Below, piece by piece: positions 8,214 through 16,470 of a stretch of 64,000 nucleotides of DNA. The notes below the pieces were generated by a model. The model saw only the letters and a list, made by a program, of their open reading frames with translations, searched no databases and had not been told where the DNA came from. The stretch is from Bauldia litoralis (GTDB lineage Bacteria; Pseudomonadota; Alphaproteobacteria; Rhizobiales; Kaistiaceae): assembly GCF_900104485.1 (NCBI RefSeq), contig NZ_FMXQ01000003.1:1-64000 (forward strand), written 5' to 3'. Within the stretch, counting starts at the first letter, position 1; each line of letters opens with the position of its first letter. The position numbers and the translations under genes were made by a program.

Positions 8214-9393
8214 TGGTCGGGGCGTTTTCCGCTTCCTCCTCTGGCAAAGGCATCAACCCACGCTGCTTCAGCCACGTTTCGATGATCTCGGTATCGTCGT
8301 CGTCCCGTTCGTATTTGGTGACGTTAGCCGGGTTGATTGCGACCTTGCGCTTGCGAGTCGCGCGCCCTTCACCAAGGGTCACTTCAAAGGTGGCGCTGAC
8401 GAGCCTGCCGACTCGCAGGCGCTTGGCCCAATCCGTGCCGAATGTCTTGAAGAGATCGGTCGAGTGATCCGTGGCACGATGCTTGGTCTCACCACCAAAA
8501 TTTCGCTTTACCTCGACGAGGGTAACCTCCTTGATCCCCGGCACGTCGTCGCAAGCCAGGATCTCCGGGCCGAGCTCCTTCAAAGGCTCTAGGGTGAGTT
8601 CAAAGCGCTGGCTGAAATATGCAGAGCTGCCAAAGAGAAATTCTCCGAGAGTTCGCCGGTAGAGATTGCTCTCGCCCTTGGTCATCGCGGTTCTCAGCCC
8701 GAGGACATCGTTCGAGGCATCGTAGACCAGTGCGTCGTGCACTTCCGGACGGAAGTAGGCGATCCCGCTTTTGCCTCGCTGGATCGTGCCTTGCCGCCAC
8801 ATAGTGGCCCCGTGACGGATGAGCAGGATGTGCTTGTCGGTACGGTGCGGGTAGACGAGGACACTCGAACCATCCCCGCGACGATGCTCGACAAACCAAG
8901 CGTCTAGGCGACCCCCGATGGCGCGGCGAAGATCATCGTCGAATTCTGGGAAGTCTCTCCTTCTGCCCTCGGCCCCGGAAAAGAACTCGAAGGCGCGGGT
9001 GCGTCCGACACTGCATTCGGCCTCTAGCTCGCGCATGCATTCTGGATCGGCAAGCCACATGGCGACGGCAACGTCTGCCGCAGTGGGGGTCTGATCCAGG
9101 TCGAGTTTGATCTCGCGCTCGCGCCCAGCGGCAAGGATGGACTCCATGGCGTTCGGCTCCGCCATCTCGTGGATGAAGTACAGAGCCTCAACCATGTCCG
9201 GTGGTACGTCCTCGTCTGGCACCATCAGGATTTCGACGAGTCGCTCGTAGTCGATACCGCCTTCGTTCGCGAGATCGAGGCCGCGTCGGTGTAAATATTC
9301 TCCGTAGGGGGAGAAGAACTGGATGAGACGCGCAGGAGCAATCGCCTTCAGCGCATCGGGGTGATTGAACCTGCGTAGTGTGAACGTGGCCAT
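8137..9393 (-). CDS. Unknown element protein A
   Basis: A 418-residue soluble protein starting MATFTLRRFNHPDALKAIAP. I do not recognise the family. Visible features: an N-terminal mixed alpha/beta part with acidic patches (VPDEDVPPDMVEAL), a central region with GGRLDAWFVEHRRGDG and VYPHRTDKHILLIRHGATM, then TAMTKGESNLYRRTLGEF, a Lys/Arg-rich beta segment (GRATRKRKVAINPANV) and a Pro/Glu-rich tail. No membrane helix or signal peptide. It is first in an operon with protein B and is divergent from the recombinase operon. The upstream gap carries two short inverted repeats. Function unknown. Confidence 0.65.
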   Translation of the reverse strand: MATFTLRRFNHPDALKAIAPARLIQFFSPYGEYLHRRGLDLANEGGIDYERLVEILMVPDEDVPPDMVEALYFIHEMAEPNAMESILAAGREREIKLDLDQTPTAADVAVAMWLADPECMRELEAECSVGRTRAFEFFSGAEGRRRDFPEFDDDLRRAIGGRLDAWFVEHRRGDGSSVLVYPHRTDKHILLIRHGATMWRQGTIQRGKSGIAYFRPEVHDALVYDASNDVLGLRTAMTKGESNLYRRTLGEFLFGSSAYFSQRFELTLEPLKELGPEILACDDVPGIKEVTLVEVKRNFGGETKHRATDHSTDLFKTFGTDWAKRLRVGRLVSATFEVTLGEGRATRKRKVAINPANVTKYERDDDDTEIIETWLKQRGLMPLPEEEAENAPTIETPLPSPGGSPESDHRPTGVETTS

Positions 9394-9514
9394 CGGTGGT
9401 TCTCTCTTCTGAGCATGAACGTCACCTTCCGACTCCTACAACTATGACGAGTCGCATTAGCGACACAACCCACATCGCTCCGCTGTCCACCGACAGTTTT
9501 CCGACGCCGCCGGT
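9394..9514. promoter_or_regulatory. Divergent control region with two short inverted repeats
   Basis: Lies between the divergent unknown operon (start 9393, leftward) and the recombinase operon (start 9515, rightward). It contains GTCGC-ATTA-GCGAC at 9451-9464 and CTGTC-CACC-GACAG at 9483-9496. The string CCACCGACAGT (9487-9497) also occurs at 7095-7105 before the replication operon, so one element regulator may bind both. Confidence 0.5.
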
Positions 9515-9760
9515 ATGTGGCTCTCAAGCAATGGAGAACTCACCGTGCAGCGGAGTCCCAACGACGATTTCCTAAAGGACCGTTCGAGCGCGGCCGAGCG
9601 CATCGCCGAGATCGGCGAGTTGCTGGCGCTCGGGCTCGTTCGTCTCCACGCGCGGAAGTCCAGTTCTTTATTTTCCGATGGCGGAGAAGGTTTGGTGGAC
9701 TGTCTCGCTACACGGAGCGGTCATGCGGGAACCGAACTGGAGACCGCCGATGACCATTGA
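9515..9760 (+). CDS. Conserved small protein upstream of DUF2924
   Basis: An 81-residue protein. The core AERIAEIGELLALGLVRLHARKSS followed by SDGGEGLVDCLATRSGHAG is the pattern of small unnamed proteins that regularly precede DUF2924 and a recombinase gene in alphaproteobacterial elements. It overlaps the DUF2924 start by 11 bases, so the two are probably coupled. No catalytic motif is visible. A role as a small recombination or regulatory accessory is an inference from position only. Confidence 0.6.
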   Translation: MWLSSNGELTVQRSPNDDFLKDRSSAAERIAEIGELLALGLVRLHARKSSSLFSDGGEGLVDCLATRSGHAGTELETADDH

Positions 9761-10232
9761 GATCAACTACGCCAGCCACCCGGAGACGCCTTCGGTGCTC
9801 GCCCGCCTCGCCGCGTTGAAGACGATGCCCACACCGGAACTGAAGAGCCAGTGGCGGGATCTCTTCGAGACGGAGCCGCCGCCCTACAACAGGCGCTTCC
9901 TCGAAAGCCGGCTCGCCTATCGCATCCAGGAACTCGTCTACGGCGGGCTGAAGCCAGAGACCGTGAAGCGGTTAGAGGCCCTCGGCGAAGAACTCTACGG
10001 CAACAACGGCAGGCCGACACGGATGCGGGCCGATACCCACCGGCCCATCGCCGGAACCCGGCTGATCCGGGAATGGAACGGCGTAGACCACGTCGTCACT
10101 GTCCGGGCCGAGGACTTCGAGTATCAGGGACGGCCCTTCAAGAGCCTCTCAGCTGTTGCCCGCGCTATCACCGGGACGCGGTGGAACGGCTGGGTGTTTT
10201 TCGGGCTCAGGAACCAGCGGGGGCGGCCGTGA
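9750..10232 (+). CDS. DUF2924 domain-containing protein
   Basis: A 160-residue protein with the full DUF2924 pattern: LARLAALKTMPTPELKSQWRD, the PPPYNRRFLESRLAYRIQE segment, GTRLIREWNG, and the C-terminal FKSLSAVARAITGTRWNGW-FFGL. The family nearly always sits directly before a large serine recombinase and probably assists DNA binding or recombination directionality, though this is not proven. The start at 9750 overlaps the previous gene; the stop overlaps the recombinase GTG start by four bases (GTGA). Confidence 0.85.
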   Translation: MTIEINYASHPETPSVLARLAALKTMPTPELKSQWRDLFETEPPPYNRRFLESRLAYRIQELVYGGLKPETVKRLEALGEELYGNNGRPTRMRADTHRPIAGTRLIREWNGVDHVVTVRAEDFEYQGRPFKSLSAVARAITGTRWNGWVFFGLRNQRGRP

Positions 10233-11611
10233 ACGCTCCGGTTCGCAAACGGCAAAGTCCCCGACAAGGTGCGTCGACCGCCTCCGTCGTGGCCAAACGC
10301 AGATGCGCCGTCTACACCCGCAAGTCCTCCGAGGAAGGTCTCGACATGGCCTTCAACAGCCTCGACGCTCAGCGCGAGGCTTGCGAAGCCTACATCGCCA
10401 GCCAGAAGGCCGAAGGCTGGGTCCCGGTCCCCGACTGGTACGACGATGGCGGCGTCTCCGGCGGGACACTGGATCGTCCTGCCCTTCAACGCCTCCTCGC
10501 CGATATCGAGGCCGGCAAGGTCGACATCGTCGTTTGCTACAAGATCGACCGCCTCTCCCGGTCGCTTATGGACTTCTCCAGGTTGGTCGAGGTCTTCGAC
10601 CGGAACGAAGTCACATTCGTCTCGGTCACCCAGTCCTTCAACACCACGAACTCGATGGGGCGGCTTACTCTCAACATCCTGCTCTCCTTCGCCCAGTTCG
10701 AGCGGGAGGTGATTGGCGAGCGGATCAGGGACAAGTTCGCCGCTTCCCGCAAGAAGGGGATATGGATGGGTGGCTGGGCGCCCTATGGCTACGACATCAA
10801 GGACCGCAGGCTCATCGTCAACGAGAACGAAGCAAGCCAGGTCCGACAGATGTTCGAACAAATGGCGAAGGGCGGCTCTGTCACCAAGATCGTTCGCGAA
10901 CTCACAGCGAACGGCATCGTCAACAAGTATGGAAAGCGCTTCGACAAGGGGAAGATCTACAAGCTGCTCAACAACCGGGTCTACATCGGAGACGCCGTTC
11001 ACAAGGGCACGGCCCATCCAGGGGAGCACGACGCTATCATCCCGCAGGTGCTCTGGGACAAGGTCCATGCCGCCATGGCCGAGAACGCCCGCACCCGGGC
11101 AAACCGAACCCGTGCCCAAACGCCTGCCGTCCTCAAGGGTCTCATCTTCGACGCCGCGGGTCGGGCAATGTCGCCGACCCACACCCGCAAGCGACAGCGG
11201 CTTTACCGGTACTATGTCAGCCAGTCGTTGATCCGGGGCAGACGGACCGAAGGGAGCGACGATACCCCCGAGAACGCTGCGCCTGTCATTGGCCGGGTTC
11301 CGGCGGGCGATGTCGAGGCGGCGGTCGTTGACCAGCTCCGCATCCTGCTCAGACAACCGGAGATCGTCGTCGCCACCTGGCGCGAGGCGCAGATCGAAGC
11401 CGCCGATCTCACCGAAGCGCGAGTCCGGGAAGTCCTGCACGAGTTCGATGCCCTATGGGACGAGCTCTTCCCTACTGAGCAAGTTCGCATCGTCCGGCTT
11501 CTCGTTGACCGAGTCGACGTTCGTCGCGACGGCGTCGACATCACGCTCCGCAAGAGCGGGCTGGTCAGGCTGATTGGTGAGCTTGGACTCAGCCAGCAAG
11601 AGGCCGCGTGA
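10229..11611 (+). CDS. Large serine recombinase (integrase/excisionase)
   Basis: A 460-residue site-specific recombinase of the resolvase/invertase family. The N-terminal catalytic domain starts with CAVYTRKSSEEG (nucleophile Ser about residue 33) and contains YKIDRLSRSLMDFSRL and FAQFEREVIGERIRDK. A recombinase domain follows (PYGYDIKDRRL, then GGSVTKIVRELTANGI and YIGDAVHKG). The usual zinc ribbon is degenerate, lacking the cysteines (LIFDAAGRAMSPTHTRKRQR). It should integrate and excise the element between attP and attB. The GTG start overlaps the DUF2924 stop; no better in-frame start exists near the domain. Its orientation toward 12084 places the attachment junction just downstream. Confidence 0.9.
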   Translation: MNAPVRKRQSPRQGASTASVVAKRRCAVYTRKSSEEGLDMAFNSLDAQREACEAYIASQKAEGWVPVPDWYDDGGVSGGTLDRPALQRLLADIEAGKVDIVVCYKIDRLSRSLMDFSRLVEVFDRNEVTFVSVTQSFNTTNSMGRLTLNILLSFAQFEREVIGERIRDKFAASRKKGIWMGGWAPYGYDIKDRRLIVNENEASQVRQMFEQMAKGGSVTKIVRELTANGIVNKYGKRFDKGKIYKLLNNRVYIGDAVHKGTAHPGEHDAIIPQVLWDKVHAAMAENARTRANRTRAQTPAVLKGLIFDAAGRAMSPTHTRKRQRLYRYYVSQSLIRGRRTEGSDDTPENAAPVIGRVPAGDVEAAVVDQLRILLRQPEIVVATWREAQIEAADLTEARVREVLHEFDALWDELFPTEQVRIVRLLVDRVDVRRDGVDITLRKSGLVRLIGELGLSQQEAA

Positions 11612-12084
11612 TGACCGGTCGGGTCGGTACCGCCGGGCGGCGGCTGCAGCGGGGGCGCGCGACAAGCGAAATCGCGCACGGCATCGGTGCCAACGAAGCA
11701 AACCTCACCGTTCATGTGCCGATAAGCTTCCAACAGCGAGGAGGACGCAAGACGCTGGTCGGTCCCGATGGCGCGACAGCCATCCCGGCGAGGACCCCAC
11801 ACCCCGGCGAGCACTCGGCCATCATCAGGGCTCTCGCTCGCGCCTTCCGGTGGCGGATGCTCATTGAAACCGGAGTCTACGCCACCGTTCGCGACGTTGC
11901 GAAAATGGAGAAGATCAATCCGTCCTACGTAAGCCGTGTCCTGAGGCTGACGCTGCTGGCGCCAGAGATCATCGAGGCGATTGCCGATCCATCCGCCTGC
12001 TCAGGAGCGAGCCCCGCGTTGGATCGCCTTATGGAGCCGTTCCCAGCCGAGTGGCATCGGCAAGATTGCATCATGGCTCGATAG
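11608..12084 (+). CDS. Recombinase-associated HTH protein
   Basis: A 158-residue protein ending the recombinase operon. The C-terminal half (LARAFRWRMLIETGVYATVRDVA, then INPSYVSRVLRLTLLAPEIIEAI) is the ParB/KorB-like helix-turn-helix found in small proteins that follow serine recombinases in alphaproteobacterial elements. The N-terminal part (VGTAGRRLQRGR, VHVPISFQQRGGRKTL) is conserved in the same group as I recall. The GTG at 11608 overlaps the recombinase stop and has AAGAGG upstream. Likely a DNA-binding partner or control protein of recombination; not demonstrated. Confidence 0.65.
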   Translation: MMTGRVGTAGRRLQRGRATSEIAHGIGANEANLTVHVPISFQQRGGRKTLVGPDGATAIPARTPHPGEHSAIIRALARAFRWRMLIETGVYATVRDVAKMEKINPSYVSRVLRLTLLAPEIIEAIADPSACSGASPALDRLMEPFPAEWHRQDCIMAR

Positions 12085-12418
12085 GGCGCGAAGATCTGCT
12101 TTGATTCCAGGAGCAATCACCAACCGTCAATCGCGAGCCGACAGCCGCGCGCCCAGTTCGGACGTAAGCGCGAGGTCGGCTCTCGGCCCATTACTGCCAT
12201 TCGACAAACGTTAAGTGATGCATTGCGTTATCCGGAAAGCAGTCGTTCGACAGCACATCTTTCAGCCGGTGTGACGGATGACGGTTTTGGACCTTTGACT
12301 GATCTGGAGCAACTGACGGTTGGTGTCCAAAGGGGTCATCCCGCTTTGACGCCCTCCGACAATTCAGCGGTTGTGATCCTGCATGTCGCATCGAGGGCTT
12401 TCCTGATAGAAATGCGGT
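12085..12418. other. Non-coding gap at presumed element junction
   Basis: A 334-base stretch between the last recombinase-operon gene and the LuxR/TPR regulator. I see no credible gene, tRNA or strong terminator. The recombinase attachment site should lie here or close by, but its core cannot be identified without the other end of the element, which is outside the window. Confidence 0.4.
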
Positions 12419-14077
12419 ATGGGTCCAAGGTCTGAGATTACGACTCCCGCCCTAACCTTGGCACTCGCTGGCGAGTGGGAAACGGCTTTCGCCAAAATGT
12501 CCTCCGCAGACCAGTCCGACGCGATGGTCAATGGCGACGATCTCCGCGAGTTCGCGACTACTGCGTACATGACAGGGCGCGAGGACACGTACCTGGACCT
12601 GATGGGCCGCGCATTCGACGCCGACACTGAGGCGGGCGTGCGGCTCAAAGCTGCGCGAACCGCGTTCTGGATCGGGCTAACCTTGATGTTCAGGGGCGAG
12701 CATGGGCGCGGCGGTGGATGGCTGGCGCGCGCTGGGCACCTGGTGGAGGAATCGGAGAAAGACTGCGCTGAGGCCGGGTACCTGCTGCTTCCAAGGGTCG
12801 AGATGAGCTTTGGTGCCGGTGACAACGACGCGGCGGTCGACTTTGCCGCGCAGGCACTCGCAATCGGCGAGCGTCACGGCGACGAGGATCTTTCCGCGTT
12901 GGCACGGCACCTTGTCGGGCGCGCTCAACTGGCGCTCGGCGATATGCACAAAGGTTTGTCTTCATTGGACGAGACGATGGTGGCGACAACCGAAGGACGG
13001 CTGTCGCCGATCGTAACTGGACTGATCTATTGCAGCGTGATCGAAGCCTGCCAGCGCTATCAGATCGTGCGGCGCGCCAGCGAGTGGACCGAGGCGCTGT
13101 CTTCGTGGTGCGCAAGGCAGCCAGAACTGGTGGCATTCACCGGACGCTGTCTGATCCACCGGTCCGAAATACTGCTGTTCGACGGCCGTTGGCCTGAAGC
13201 CGAGGTTGAAGCCAGTGCAGCAATCAGGCGATTGGCCGAGGGTTCAGCCGCGCATCACGCGGGGCCCGCTCACTATCAGCAGGGTGAGTTGCACCGGCTG
13301 CGTGGCGAGTACCACGCGGCCGACGAGAGCTATCGCGCGGCCAGCGCGTTGGGCTTTGATCCGCAACCGGGGTTGGCGTTGATGCGCTTGCGAGAGGGCG
13401 CTGGTCGCTCTTCGGCCGCTGCGATCAAGCGCGCCCTTGCGGCCGCCGACGCGCCGACCAAACGGATGCGCCTTCTCGGGGCGGCGTTCGAAATTGCCCA
13501 CGGGTTGCAGCAGTTGGACGAGGCCAGAGCCTTCCACGACGAGATGAAGACCTTGGCCAACACCTATCGCTCGGACGCCGTGACAGCTTTGCTGGCTGAG
13601 ATGCAGGGCGATCTTGCCGCAACGGACAACGACCCCGAACAAGCAGTGAAGTGCTACGCCCAATCTGCGGGCCTGTGGCGTGATCTGGCGTGCCCTTATC
13701 GCCTGGCGCGGGTAAGGCTACGAAGCGCCAGCACCTGCGCGGCACTGGGCGATGTAGAGGGTGCCGTGGCCGAGGCGCGCGCTGCCAGAGAAGGCTTCGC
13801 GTCGTTGGGCGCTGAACCCGAGCAGCAGGATGCCGAGACGTTCATCCGGAAGCACACTCGAAGCCGCGGAGCAATCCTGACCCGCCGGCAGACCGAAGTC
13901 CTGGGGCTTGTCGCCCGCGGTCTGACTAACCGCGAGATCGCCAAGCGTCTGGGCCTGAGCGAGCGCACCGTCGACCACCACGTCAGCGATATCCTAACTC
14001 GCATCGACGCCCCGACCCGCGCAGCTGCAGCCGCCTATGCGGTCAGCTTCGGGCTGGTCGACAAACCGACTGGGTAA
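12419..14077 (+). CDS. LuxR-type regulator with TPR-like sensor region
   Basis: A 552-residue transcription factor. Residues about 10-480 are an all-helical repeat array of the TPR type (for example HYQQGELHRLRGEYHAADESY and DEARAFHDEMKTLANTY). The C-terminal 65 residues are a GerE/LuxR helix-turn-helix (LTRRQTEVLGLVARGLTNRE, then IAKRLGLSERTVDHHVSDI). No P-loop or PAS domain is present, so the TPR part probably binds a protein or peptide ligand. A strong intrinsic terminator follows the stop. It may control the membrane protein and SnoaL-like genes downstream, which is inferred only from position. Confidence 0.8.
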   Translation: MGPRSEITTPALTLALAGEWETAFAKMSSADQSDAMVNGDDLREFATTAYMTGREDTYLDLMGRAFDADTEAGVRLKAARTAFWIGLTLMFRGEHGRGGGWLARAGHLVEESEKDCAEAGYLLLPRVEMSFGAGDNDAAVDFAAQALAIGERHGDEDLSALARHLVGRAQLALGDMHKGLSSLDETMVATTEGRLSPIVTGLIYCSVIEACQRYQIVRRASEWTEALSSWCARQPELVAFTGRCLIHRSEILLFDGRWPEAEVEASAAIRRLAEGSAAHHAGPAHYQQGELHRLRGEYHAADESYRAASALGFDPQPGLALMRLREGAGRSSAAAIKRALAAADAPTKRMRLLGAAFEIAHGLQQLDEARAFHDEMKTLANTYRSDAVTALLAEMQGDLAATDNDPEQAVKCYAQSAGLWRDLACPYRLARVRLRSASTCAALGDVEGAVAEARAAREGFASLGAEPEQQDAETFIRKHTRSRGAILTRRQTEVLGLVARGLTNREIAKRLGLSERTVDHHVSDILTRIDAPTRAAAAAYAVSFGLVDKPTG

Positions 14078-14097
14078 TCATACCCACGATCTTTTTT
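14071..14097 (+). terminator. Rho-independent terminator after LuxR/TPR gene
   Basis: Perfect 6-bp hairpin TGGGTA-ATCA-TACCCA overlapping the stop codon, followed after CGATC by six T residues. Confidence 0.75.
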
Positions 14098-14180
14098 CCC
14101 ACGCTTAGGCAAGCTTGCCGAAGTTCCACGTTCCGTGCGGCGCTAACCTATCTTCGGCAACCAACCGAAGGAATGGCGAC

Positions 14181-14840
14181 ATGAACAGCACAACGAGAAC
14201 GGCTCGGATGTGGCTCGGGACTGGTTCCGCCCTTTTGTCGGCCGCTCTGGTCTTTCATGGACCACCCGACACAGACCTCACTGTCCAATTGCACCATGTG
14301 GCCGACGGCAGCCAACGCTGGTCCATTGTGCATTGGACTGCCGCAGTATCGCTTTTCCTGATATCCGGCGGCGCTTTCCTCGCCCTGTTCGGGCAGGCAG
14401 CCGGGGAAAACCTCCCAGGACACCCGGGCGCTTGGATGGTCATGGCCTTGGGAGCATTGGCAACTTTTACAACCGCGGTGGCCGAGGCAGCAGTGGTGGC
14501 CGAAGCAGCGCACGCCGGGGAGCAGGCGACATTTGACATCTGGTGGGCCTTCTCAAGTGGCATGGCGAACGGCTTCTTCGCGCTGGCAATAGCGACCGGG
14601 TTCATTGCCCTGGCCGTCGTCCGCTCGAACCATCGCGAGATGCCGGTCTGGGCAGCCGCAGTTGGTACCGCGGCCGGGTTCCTGTCGGCGCTTGGCTGGA
14701 CGCTGGGTGAGCACATGGGGGTCTCGATCGGCGGCCCCGTCTGGCTGATCTCCACGCTGGCGATGTGCCTGTGGCTGGTTTGGTTCGGACTGGCAGGCCT
14801 CCGAGTGGCCCACCGCAGCGCCGCCCAGACGACTCCCTGA
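14181..14840 (+). CDS. Six-helix integral membrane protein
   Basis: A 219-residue protein starting MNSTTRTARMWLG, with a GAAGGAATGG ribosome site just upstream. Six hydrophobic segments are visible, at about residues 11-25, 52-72, 84-105, 117-143, 151-172 and 182-203. There is no signature I can tie to a named transporter; the spacing recalls uncharacterised DUF998-like or bacteriorhodopsin-sized membrane proteins, but I do not assign it. The gene starts 100 bases after the LuxR/TPR stop and is followed after 22 bases by the SnoaL-like gene with which it probably forms an operon. Confidence 0.6.
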   Translation: MNSTTRTARMWLGTGSALLSAALVFHGPPDTDLTVQLHHVADGSQRWSIVHWTAAVSLFLISGGAFLALFGQAAGENLPGHPGAWMVMALGALATFTTAVAEAAVVAEAAHAGEQATFDIWWAFSSGMANGFFALAIATGFIALAVVRSNHREMPVWAAAVGTAAGFLSALGWTLGEHMGVSIGGPVWLISTLAMCLWLVWFGLAGLRVAHRSAAQTTP

Positions 14841-14862
14841 CACTTCAACTAGGAGAAAAACC

Positions 14863-15312
14863 ATGACACTTCGAACCGCACAAATCGAAACCGCGATCCA
14901 CGACATCCACGATTTCTTCACCGATTGGGTCGGCGGCCGCTGCCCCGGCGATGCAGAGACCTTTCAACGGAACGCGCTTGAGCGGATTTCAGACGACCTT
15001 GTAGCAATCTTCCCGGCCGGTCGCCGGTTCGGAAAGGAAGATTTCAAGGGGTACATGTCCTCGATCTATGGCTCGAACCCCGACTTCCGCATTAAGATCC
15101 GCGACATCCGCGTGAACCACGTGAACAGTTCGATGGCCGTCGTCAATTATCAGGAATGGCAGAAGGCGGCCAAGGACTCCGACGAGCCGAACAACGGGCG
15201 CATCACCACGATGGTATTGGGTGAGAAATCCTCCGGTGGCATCGAAATCCTTCAGGTCCACGAAACCTGGTTACCTCAAGAGGTCGTCGCCGCCGGAGAC
15301 TTCCATTTCTAG
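14863..15312 (+). CDS. SnoaL-like / DUF4440-type protein
   Basis: A 149-residue protein with the length and layout of the NTF2-like fold: N-terminal helices (AIHDIHDFFTDWV), a central LVAIFPAGRRFGKEDFKGYM segment and C-terminal strands (SSMAVVNYQEWQK, IEILQVHETWLP). Such proteins bind or transform small molecules, or act as stress proteins; no catalytic pair can be named. AGGAGAAAAACC precedes the ATG. It is 22 bases downstream of the membrane protein gene and ends at a hairpin between convergent genes. Confidence 0.6.
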   Translation: MTLRTAQIETAIHDIHDFFTDWVGGRCPGDAETFQRNALERISDDLVAIFPAGRRFGKEDFKGYMSSIYGSNPDFRIKIRDIRVNHVNSSMAVVNYQEWQKAAKDSDEPNNGRITTMVLGEKSSGGIEILQVHETWLPQEVVAAGDFHF

Positions 15313-15333
15313 CTTGCGTACGCTCCCGAATGC

Positions 15334-15361
15334 GACCGCCCCGCAGGAAAACAGGGCGGTC
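15334..15361. terminator. Hairpin between convergent genes
   Basis: Perfect 8-bp inverted repeat GACCGCCC / GGGCGGTC with a 12-base loop, 21 bases after the SnoaL-like stop. There is no T-run, so it may be a weak or factor-assisted terminator. Confidence 0.4.
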
Positions 15362-15430
15362 CGAATGTCTGTACACGCTAGTGCCGGCAGCTTCGATCAG
15401 TGGCACCCAGAAGCCGATCAAGGCGCCCGC

Positions 15431-15469
15431 CATTGGACCGCTAGGCTGGGAATGACCGCTCCGAACCGG
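15431..15469. repeat. Dispersed repeat family R1, short copy
   Basis: Contains ATTGGACCGCTAGGCTGGG, AATGACCGCTCC and GAACCGG, matching the R1 copies at 18437-18505 and 20920-20988 but shorter and more diverged. Confidence 0.5.
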
Positions 15470-15483
15470 TCTTTCAAATGCCG

Positions 15484-15789
15484 CTAGTCGGTCTCGGCGA
15501 CGTCGTAAACCTGAACACGGCTGATCATTCCAAGGCATGCGTCCAAAAAAGCCTGATGTTCGTCGCTGACCTGGTACGCGTCGTGGTCGCTTAGATCGTC
15601 AAATCTGAGAACAATGGCGCAAGCATAGGTCGAGTCGACGACGTCGCGACTTGTCGCGGCCGGTTTGCCTATGCGCCGGTCGCGGACATGGGGCTCGCGA
15701 GTGAGCAGGTCGAGACCTTTCCAAAATGCCTCGCTGCCAGACTCGTCAACATCGTCCTTCAGCCAAAAGAAGACAGTATGAGTATGCAT
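15484..15789 (-). CDS. Dabb (stress-responsive A/B barrel) protein
   Basis: A 101-residue protein starting MHTHTVFFWLKDDV, then RDRRIGKPAATSRDVVDSTYACAIVLRF, DHDAYQVSDEHQAF and a final VQVYDV. This is the ferredoxin-like dimeric alpha/beta barrel (Dabb) pattern: an opening H-x-V-F-F-strand and the DH..Y..-H..F helix. Members are often of unknown substrate. It stands alone on the minus strand. A second Dabb protein lies at 47011-47304. Confidence 0.75.
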   Translation of the reverse strand: MHTHTVFFWLKDDVDESGSEAFWKGLDLLTREPHVRDRRIGKPAATSRDVVDSTYACAIVLRFDDLSDHDAYQVSDEHQAFLDACLGMISRVQVYDVAETD

Positions 15790-15902
15790 AATCGGGCCCC
15801 TGTTTCTCCTGTCGGTTCGTGACTTTCACCAACGCGAACACTCCTTTCGCCGGCGGTCGGCAAAAAAAGGCGCCGCCGACAAGCACAAATCCGCCGTTCG
15901 AT

Positions 15903-16292
15903 CTACGGAGATATCTTCATCTCGACGCGGATGCCGTGGACAGTCTTTCCGGAAGCGTTGAAGACTCGCCCCAGCGGCTGAGGCGCCATGTTCACCACGA
16001 GGCAGCCTTGACCATCCCAACCCTGGATCGCCCGCATGACGTCCCGGTTTGGAGGCAGCTGGGTGCCATCCGGAGCAATGTCATGCACCGGGCCCTGCAC
16101 CTGATCGAAGACGAATACCGAGGGCCAGCGATGATGGTGGACGGGCTCCTCGTCGTCGGGGTCGAGAGTGACCTCAAGGACTCGAATATTCTGATTCTCG
16201 TAGAGAACCTTGTGGTGTCCTGGCGCCGCGACCACAGCGTCCAACGCCGGATCCCAATCGGACGGGGTCAGGTCCGCGCGATCGTTTGTCAT
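15903..16292 (-). CDS. Cupin-like protein
   Basis: A 129-residue protein. YENQNIRVLEVTLDPDDEEPVHHHRWPSV has the HHH-type metal-ligand motif of small cupins, followed by a second motif region (GKTVHGIRVEMK) with only one histidine. It probably binds a metal and a small molecule; reaction unknown. The ATG has GGGAGGACGAGCACC upstream, a clear ribosome site. No operon partner is evident; the Dabb gene lies 110 bases downstream on the same strand. Confidence 0.6.
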   Translation of the reverse strand: MTNDRADLTPSDWDPALDAVVAAPGHHKVLYENQNIRVLEVTLDPDDEEPVHHHRWPSVFVFDQVQGPVHDIAPDGTQLPPNRDVMRAIQGWDGQGCLVVNMAPQPLGRVFNASGKTVHGIRVEMKISP

Positions 16293-16470
16293 GGTGCTCG
16301 TCCTCCCAGTGTTGAGCTTGTATTATGGTTCTGTCGTTCAGTTCATGCGCGGCAGCGATCTCGTTCCTGATCCTGAGTTGGCTGCCAATGTCTTTCTGCC
16401 GTGTTGGGGAGCTGGTTCTCCACCCAGCGAATTGATCGATTTTCGGCGGAGCCGACGAAGTAGGCCGTCC

